A stretch of DNA of 64,000 nt from Brachycybe producta (lineage: Eukaryota > Arthropoda > Diplopoda > Playtdesmida > Andrognathidae). Positions 57,608-64,000 of this stretch are shown here, one piece after another; position 1 is the first letter of the stretch; each line of letters begins with the position of its first letter. Location of the stretch: NCBI GenBank assembly GCA_036925085.1, contig JAUPFP010000005.1, positions 8,872,498 through 8,936,497 on the forward strand, given 5' to 3'. The position numbers and the translations under genes were made by a program. The notes beneath the pieces were generated by a model that worked only from the letters and a program-made list of their open reading frames with translations, searched no databases and had not been told where the DNA came from.

Positions 57608-57934
57608 ACGCCGCGTTTATAGTCGGTTATGTCGCAAACACGTCCTCGTTGATCAGGAGTGTCATTACAGAATGAAAAATATGGCTGTCATATGACGGTA
57701 AGGTATCATATCTAGCTTACAACCTTAGAACAGTCACAAAAGCAAATTAGAAAAATTATTATTGTGACAGATATTGTCATATGACTCTACGACTGACTGG
57801 TGTACAGAATAATAGGACAGTCGTGACTGATTGTCACAGATTTACGACTTTTTCTGTAATGAGGCCCCACATGCATCATTTGAATGCAAATCTTAGAAGG
57901 ACGTCATCATGAAATGCCAACTATAAACACAGCA
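57608..57934. mobile_element. TTTATAGTCG MITE, copy 2, with nested insert
   Basis: Left GCCGCGTTTATAGTCGG and right CCAACTATAAACACAGC are inverted ends. TTAGAAGGACGTCATCATGA near the right matches AGAAAAAAACGTCATCATGA in copy 3. The insert is the GTCATAAA-family element at 57655-57868. Confidence 0.7.
57655..57868. mobile_element. palindromic MITE, GTCATAAA family, copy 3 (nested)
   Basis: Left GGAGTGTCATTACAG and right CTGTAATGAGGCCCC are inverted ends. Interior holds GTCATATGACGGTAAG, TGTGACAGATATTGTCATATG (in part) and CTAGCTTACAACC words. Confidence 0.7.
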
Positions 57935-60593
57935 TACCACACTTAACACTCAAGAAATTCAAAATATACACTAAAATCTGTCATTCCGCTAAACAAATTT
58001 ATTCCAGAATTTATGCAAGAACATCTTTAAAAGACATCTTATGTACATTACAATCTTTTGAGAGTTTTTCGTTGATTTCACTTGAGAGTTAACTTCATCA
58101 AAGTGTTAATTAAATATACACGTAAATATCATTTCATTCTCGAAAGCAAACATTACGAAAAAGTTTCATAATTTGATTAATTATTATGCAAATTTCAAGT
58201 TTTGTCATAAAAATTGGTATTTTTTTTTTGGTTAAAAATATTCTTGATGACGAATTAAGAAGAAGAAAAAATTCTTAGAATTTTAGTAATTAATTTTTAT
58301 GCAAATTCTAAATTTCACATTATAAATGGTAATTTTTTTTGGAAAGGTAAACAACAACAAAAAAAAGTGATGCCGCCATCTTTAAAGTCACTTATTCATG
58401 TTGGAAGCTTTTTCTTTCAAAATTGAAGAACAAGAAGTAATGGCGGATGTTTGATATTACATTAGATGAAAATGTTTAAATCTTTTTTTTATTTCTTTAC
58501 CTTATTACATCCAACCTTTCCAAACTTTCTTTTTTTTTTTAAAAAAAATTACAATTAAATATGTTTTTAGCAGAAAACAAAATATAAATTCTTACCTTTT
58601 TTCTTAAGAAAATTGTAATTTTCTTTCTCAATTTGCTTGAATATGTAAATTTTTTCTTCTCTTAGAAGAAGTAAAACAATAAAATCGTCATTATCAAAGA
58701 GGACCCAAAAAAAAAATGAAATAAATTACCACACAAACACTAAAAAAAACGTTCAATGATAATGATTTTAAAAAAAACTTCAATAAAAAAAGTTATGTAA
58801 TTATACCTTTTAAAATCCAGGTAATTTATCCCAAATGACGATCCTCAAAAGATGATGAAAAAAAAAATCCCCAAAAACAAACTGTTTTCAAGACACCACT
58901 TTTATTATGAATAAAGCATCCATTTTATTCACCAAGAAAAATGAATGACGGGAGAAAAAAAAAAGAACCCAAACCTATTTCTCTCTTGAGGTCACAATTC
59001 ACTCATCTCTCTCTCTCTCTTTCTATCTCTTGATATATAAAGTCCACATTCACATACGTATATATATAGATTTGACCACACGATGACCACTAGTATATAG
59101 TATAGAATCAAAGTTGTTAGGTTGGCTCCTTATGTTGCCTACTTTGACTACTGCCTCTCTCTCTCTCTCTCTGCTTAAATTGCAATTTATGTTGATTGAA
59201 ACCAAAAAAAGACCCTTTTTTATTAATTAATTACATAAAACAGCATAAAAATCTTCTAAAATCATATAACTGCATCACACACACAGATAATTTTGGCACC
59301 AGATGCTGTTTTTTTTTGTCTACTCACACTGACAACAAAAAATATAACTTAAAAAAAAAAGAAATGTCCACGGTAGTTTTTTTTCACCAACTTTGAACCC
59401 TGTGGACAACCCTGAATATATTTATGAGAGATGTATGGAAGATGATGATAATGATGATTTTCAATATAAGATCATCATCTTTTTATTTTTCCTGATGATG
59501 ATGATGATGATGTCCTGAGAGGAGAAGTCCAGGTCCAGGACGAGATGATGCAAAAATCTTCCTGAGTTCACTTTTTCCTTCTTTCAACTGATTCACTTGT
59601 TTTTCCTCACAAACTTATGTTTTTTTTTTTAAATAAAAATATCTTTTTAAGGAGCATCACACATATATGTAAGTCCACATCCAAATAAATATCTTGTTGA
59701 ATTGTTTCCGTAAAAGAGAGAAAAAAAAATGTAGATGGAAGTTGAATGCTGATGATTGTTGTATGTAAAAGTGAGAGAGGCACCGGCTTCGGCTTGCTCA
59801 AGTCACTTACTCCCTCTTTTTTTTTCTCTCAATTTCTCTCCCCCCACCCAAAAAAAAAGCAGCACCATACCACACATTCAATGCCAATGAATGTGTTCCT
59901 TCTGTCTTTTTTTTTTACTTCTTGTCTGTCTGTCTGTATGTATGAGCTTTCTCTCTCACTCACTCTATCTCTTTGGTACCCATGGATCAATCTCTTACGT
60001 TTTTTGCTCACTCTCTCTCTCTCTCTCTCGCTGCCTTACATTATAATAGATACACCTCTCTTTCTCTCTATACATATGATTTCATCATTATCATAAAAAG
60101 TAGAAGAAGCAAAAAAACAAGATACACTTAATAGAGAGAGAGAGAGAGCCTGACTGACCGATACGTGGACACACACACTTTTTTTTTCTGTCTCTCTCAG
60201 TCTCTCTAAGAAAACACATATACAAACAACAAGACACACAAAAATCCCCGCCCTTGTAAATATATATTTAGAGATGTACCTGTTTGACAGTTTATTGTCT
60301 TTATGTGTACACATGAGACACAAGAGAGGTGTGTATATGTTTGTCCATATAATGTCCACCTCCTCCTCTTATCAGGTTGAAGCTCATTGGTCAACCAATT
60401 AAGCTCGTGGTGTTTGTATGTTGACCTCTACACACCCATCACCATCATTCTATCTACCTGTGACGTGTTCGTCTACCTCTATATATATATACGTTTACAT
60501 TTTTACGACTTTTAGAACGTAATAATATATATATATATATATATATACGTAATAAAATACATAAACACCCTGTATTTACTAGTAGCAATACCT
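57935..60593. other. AT-rich stretch with CT, GAT and AT tracts
   Basis: (CT)n at about 59010-59022, 59154-59172 and 60010-60029; (GAT)n at 59497-59513; (AT)n at 60483-60550. Open frames are Ser/Leu- or Phe-rich translations of these. No gene seen. Confidence 0.5.
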
Positions 60594-60883
60594 GTCACGT
60601 TTATAGTCGGGTTTTATACAATCACTCCTTCTCTCATATTGTAAGGTATAACAGGAAGAATGTGTTTTTTTTTCACTAAAAAAACCCTGGTTAGAGGTTA
60701 TAATTCAGTTACTAAAAGGTAAAACTAGCCTCTTATGCAGACAGTAACTAATCTCTAACCAGGTTGTAGTGACTTAAAAACGGCATTTTTTTGTATAGTT
60801 ACCTTTACTAATTTGTATACAATTTCAATGCATATTCAGAAGAAAAAAACGTCATCATGAAATACCGACTATAAACGCAGCTT
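60594..60883. mobile_element. TTTATAGTCG MITE, copy 3, with nested hairpin
   Basis: Left CACGTTTATAGTCGGG and right CCGACTATAAACGCAGC are inverted ends. ACGTCATCATGAAAT precedes the right end as in copy 2. A GGTTAGAGG-type hairpin occupies the middle (60671-60780). Confidence 0.7.
60671..60780. repeat. GGTTAGAGG-type hairpin (nested)
   Basis: CACTAAAAAAACCCTGGTTAG and CTAACCAGGTTGTAGTG are the arms. Inner words GAGGTTATAATTCAGTTACT and AGTAACTAATCTC extend the pairing. Confidence 0.65.
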
Positions 60884-60927
60884 ACACAGATATTTTGAAA
60901 TTTGCAGATTAACCTATACCGCACGAG

Positions 60928-61195
60928 CTTCTTTATTTAGGCAATGTGCAAAATACTTGAAAACAACAAGCTCCGTATAGATTTTGTCTAGTTATTTTAC
61001 GCATTTTTTTTTTAGTTATTTTAGGCTTTTCATACAATGCCTGAAAAGCTAACATCATCACAGGTTTCTTTATTTAGACAATATGCAAAATACAAGAAAA
61101 CACCAAACCCCCGTAAAGAATGCCTAGTTAGTTTACGCATTCTGTTGCACATAATAAGATTTGTTTGTACAATGCCTAAAAGGCTAAGAAATATA
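60928..61195. repeat. diverged tandem duplication, ~134 bp unit
   Basis: TTCTTTATTTAGGCAATGTGC at 60930 and TTCTTTATTTAGACAATATGC at 61065 begin the two units. Both continue with AAAATAC...GAAAACA, CTAGTTA/TAGTTAGTTTTACGCAT and ACAATGCCT(G/A)AAAAGGCT-like words. The 70-codon frame at 61037-61249 is the second unit. Confidence 0.75.
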
Positions 61196-62157
61196 TTGTA
61201 TAAACAGAATTGGTTGTTCTGTACGTTGACTAGCCATTATGTAGAATAACTATGCATAGTAATATTTTTTTTTTCCAATTTTAAGAAAAAAGAAAGCACC
61301 AGACGTCAAAATATGACTACATTACGTCATTCTGACGTCACGCGAGAAGTTATCAGTACAATTTGGGCCCCTCCTTGAGTCTTTGAGCCCCTTCTGTGGG
61401 CCTTGAATGTCAAGTGAGAAATGAAAAATAAAGTCAGAACTCGAAATTACCTTCTGAAATCTCGACCCTTTTCGGCTTTCCTCACCAAAATCCAAACGTA
61501 AATAAAATTAAAAGTCTTATTTAAGGGGCCCTCCCCCCCTCTCTTTCAGTACTCACATACCAAACTTCACTGGACATTCTTGACCACCCTTCCTTTTGAA
61601 GTTTATGAGGGAGTTTACTGGACTTTACAGGTTCTAAATATAGTTCTTAGTATTGAGTAAGTAAATATCGAACATTCCCCCCCTCAGCCCTTACCAACAC
61701 ATCCTTTCTTTATACTCCCCTTGTTCCCCCCCCCCCCCCACCTCACCCTTTGTAACATGTTGTCATAGAGGGCAAGGTCCTCTCTGTCCTATTGTCCCTA
61801 AGGACCATTGACAATGATGACCAACAACAACCCCCTCCCCCACCCTTGCTTTTTTTTCTTCCTTTGGTATTCTTCAATACCCTTCGATCTTTTTCTCCCC
61901 ATCCAAATCCAAATTTTCCCCCATTTCCCAATATCCCCTTCAAATAAAAGACGAAAAAAAAAAAGCCAACGGGAAAAATAAAAAAAAAAACCTCGACCGT
62001 GTTTGCATGTGTTTTAGCCGTGGGAGGAGTCACCGTTTGCCGCTAACCGAATCTACGATCGCGATCGGAGGTCACATGGGTATTATATACATAATAATAA
62101 GAACGAAAAGGAAAGAAAAAGCAAGCGAGCGTACGGAAAGCGCTCGCTTTTACTTAC
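61196..62157. other. transition to CpG-richer sequence
   Basis: Poly(C) at 61726-61739. CpG words become frequent from 62030 (ACGATCGCGATCGGAGG). A hairpin AGCGAGCG/CGCTCGCT at 62124-62149 lies just after the donor site of the possible exon that follows. An acceptor-like CTCTCTTTCAG occurs on the + strand near 61536-61550, with no frame evidence. Confidence 0.45.
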
Positions 62158-62261
62158 CGTAGTCGTCGTTGTGAAAAGCGGCCCGTTCTTCTGTCCAAGT
62201 GCCGTCAAATTGATACTTCGTCTCTCTTCTCTTCGATGAAGGATATCCACGGCTTTTAAAA
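62158..62261 (-). CDS. possible internal exon of an unidentified gene (partial)
   Basis: On the minus strand a segment of 104 bases ends at a strong donor, GACTACG then GTAAGT. The frame ending at that donor encodes 34 residues containing KYQFDGTWTEERAAFHNDD, which has the varied composition of real protein, unlike the window's other open frames. It is open from a TGA about 50 bases upstream to a TAA just past the donor. The only AG upstream in the open frame is AAAACAG, a poor acceptor without a pyrimidine tract. No ATG lies in frame, so it would be an internal exon. A second frame is also open here, so the coding frame is not certain. I recognise no family and found no neighbouring exon. 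The local CpG density fits a gene-associated region. Confidence 0.3.
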
Positions 62262-63367
62262 CTGTTTTCAGCCGGTTTTTTTAATTTATTATTTCATACT
62301 TATTCGTCTTATGAATAGAATAATATCCCACATCAATATTGGAAATGAAAAACCGTCTTATAAAACGACTGAAGAAAAAAAAGAGCGCTCGAGAGATCTA
62401 GTTTTACCGGCGTCAACGAGACGATCAACACCGATGAATGGTCACTGAAACGCCGTCAAAAGTGTCGTTATAACGCGGTAAAAACAAACAAACATCACGT
62501 TATAAGAACGATGCAAAAAAAAACAAAAACAATCACTTGGTCCGTCCGTACTTAGGGGTAAGCTTTTTTTTTAGATGTTATGATGAAAAACGTTAAAAAG
62601 CAAACGGAAGTGAAGTAAAAAAAAAAAAAGCTGGTTAAAGTTAGAAATAACGTCGAAGAGTTGAACGACAACGTTGAAGAAGAAGAAGAAGAACGACAAG
62701 TGTTGTTGTCAATTCATCCATTATGAGAAAGAGAGTGCCGCGATTCATCTAATGAATGCTCATCATGTACATAAATGCTCAATGAGCTTTTTCTTTTTCG
62801 CTTCGAACCCCCCCTCCCTCAAACAACACACACACCACGTTTCTAAACGTAGAGCTCACTCTCGTGCCCCGCTCTTGCTCTCAAGTTTACTTCGCGCCCC
62901 AATCGTTCGTTCGTTCACTCGCGATATGAAACTAACTCACACGCTAATTGCATTCATTAACATGACAAACACTAATACTAACACACACATATAAACAGTT
63001 TTTGACTTCGCGCTACTCAGCTCGTGCGCGCTCATCAATAAAACTTCAGCTGAGTTTTTTCTTTTCTTTCGCTCTTCTTATTATACTAATTACGTCATTC
63101 ATTAAATCTATCTTAGAATTTTGTTAAATATTATTTTTTTTTTCAAAAGTTCGTAATAAAATTCATTGCAGTGGTGTCAAATCGCGCTGCCAATGGATTC
63201 CATCTTTTAAATGAAAGCTAAAATGCTAAAAGCAGGATATTTTTACTGTGCTAATTAATTATTCAAAAATTAATTGGTATGTCTTTGCGCATGCTTCAAA
63301 TTTTTTTTTTTTTTCATTTTTCCGCCCCTTGGATTTTTTTCTTCTTCTTGATTTCTTTTTATTTAGA
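62262..63367. other. CpG-richer gene-flank sequence
   Basis: CpG words such as TCGTTCGTTCGTTCACTCGCG near 62900-62921 and TCGCGCTACTCAGCTCGTGCGCGC near 63007-63030 (in part) contrast with the AT-rich remainder. No coding segment is recognised; the 106-codon frame at 62674-62994 starts in an A tract and is doubtful. Confidence 0.45.
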
Positions 63368-63420
63368 GCGCTTTGCATTCTGGGAATCAAAAAATGACTG
63401 CGCTTTGCATTATGGGGGGG
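63368..63420 (-). promoter_or_regulatory. two tandem STAF/ZNF143-like sites
   Basis: GCGCTTTGCATTCTGGGAAT at 63368-63387 and GCGCTTTGCATTATGGGGGG at 63400-63419 are near-identical, 32 bases apart. Their inverse, TTCCCAGAATGCAAAGCGC, resembles the STAF/ZNF143 consensus (CCCAnmATGCmnnGCG), an element of many animal mRNA and snRNA-type promoters. Binding is inference. Confidence 0.5.
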
Positions 63421-63472
63421 GAACTGAAATGGCAGCTGATTGTAAACTGGCTCCGCCGCGTTTCGGCTGCTG

Positions 63473-63478
63473 TATATA
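63473..63478 (+). promoter_or_regulatory. possible TATA box
   Basis: TATATA within GCTGCTGTATATACCACGG, 53 bases after the second STAF-like site. A start about 30 bases on would fall near 63505, in the tandem GGTCCATCTAACTT repeats. Isolated TATA words are common in this AT-rich window, so support comes only from the context. Confidence 0.3.
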
Positions 63479-63482
63479 CCAC

Positions 63483-63522
63483 GGTCCATCTAACTTGGTC
63501 CATCTAACTTGGTCCATCTTAA
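63483..63522. repeat. three tandem copies of a 14-bp unit
   Basis: GGTCCATCTAACTT occurs perfectly at 63483-63496 and 63497-63510, and a third copy, GGTCCATCTTAAC, follows with a small change. Confidence 0.9.
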
Positions 63523-64000
63523 CAGTATTTTAAAGCCTATTTCTTCACTTTTAAATCAAGTAAGTCATCTTAACATTAACTATAAAGATGGTTAAAGTGT
63601 TTTCTTGTTGATATTATTAATGATAATGTTTTTTAACGTTATTTTATCTAATTTCTTTTGCGTCATCGATCACATTGTTTTTTAGCGACTAGTATGTTAT
63701 GAACAACTTACGAGCTGAATTTTGTATTGATTTCTGTGGAATGAGAGTTGATTGTTAGCAGCTAATAGCATTTTTTTTCCTAAGCTGATTTTACATTCAG
63801 TTTCTATGAAAGAAAGAAAAAAACGTTATTTCTTAGCGGCTAATCGGTTTTTTTTTTGCTTAGCCTTCGGCTATTTTTTTATTTTTTTACGCTCATTTAC
63901 GCTCACTCCCTTGTTGTTTATGTTTTTTTATCATCTCCCCTCGCTAAAAAAGAGAATCGTTTACGATAAAACCGTGTTCATGTTGCTAGTAATTACACAT
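63523..64000. other. possible start of a + strand first intron
   Basis: TCAAGTAAGT at 63556-63565 matches the animal splice-donor consensus (GTAAGT from 63560), so 63505-63559 could be a short non-coding first exon. This is weak and unsupported by coding sequence. The remaining bases are AT-rich and show nothing else. Confidence 0.25.

Noticed and set aside
61536..61550. CTCTCTTTCAG acceptor-like site on the + strand
   Set aside because: No coding frame, donor or conservation evidence follows it. Pyrimidine tracts ending in AG are frequent here.

Overview
This window looks like intergenic or intronic DNA from a eukaryote, most likely an invertebrate animal with an AT-rich, repeat-dense genome; I cannot name the species. 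The evidence is: no long open reading frame in 64 kb (the longest is 160 codons and crosses simple repeats); many mono-, di- and trinucleotide runs, including 14-20 base G/C runs; eukaryotic tRNA genes without an encoded CCA end; and dozens of short non-autonomous DNA transposons (MITEs).

The only certain genes are eight tRNA-Arg(ACG) genes in tandem on the + strand (14659-16464). Copies 2-6 are identical. Copy 1 has one harmless change, copy 8 a C-to-T that leaves a T-stem wobble, and copy 7 has two stem-breaking changes and is probably dying. The spacers between them fall into two types that alternate (A-B-odd-A-B-A-B), so the array seems to have grown by duplicating a two-gene unit.

Most other recognisable sequence is MITEs, several with visible target-site duplications (TSDs). 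TWA-flanked PIF/Harbinger-type elements lie at 1049, 6086, 12701, 23488 and 31445. hAT-type elements with approximate 8-bp duplications lie at 35644 and 37265. A ~200-bp foldback family with 8-9-bp duplications lies at 6409, 31544, 42106 and 42357. A family of about 335 bp that inserts at TTAA lies at 2157, 11857, 38231 and 48468. TA-flanked elements lie at 4176, 34938, 41779 and 43195, and a pogo/Tigger-like one at 26909. There is also an abundant hairpin family marked by a CTAGTTTCTAAAACAC-type end. Nesting is common: two foldback copies sit inside Harbinger-like hosts, one element sits in the exact dyad centre of another, and two related hosts at 57.6 and 60.6 kb each carry a different insert.

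Two minisatellites stand out: a ~50-bp unit at 9499-9830 with repeated ATGCAAAT octamers, and a ~30-bp unit at 56341-56665 with a degenerate halo of about 1 kb. The last 2 kb (62.0-63.6 kb) is richer in CpG. It holds a possible short minus-strand exon with a good GTAAGT donor (62158-62261), two tandem STAF/ZNF143-like sites, a TATA-like box and a possible plus-strand first-exon donor, so a gene promoter may lie at the right edge. I saw no credible protein-coding gene elsewhere, and no CRISPR, rRNA or viral genes.
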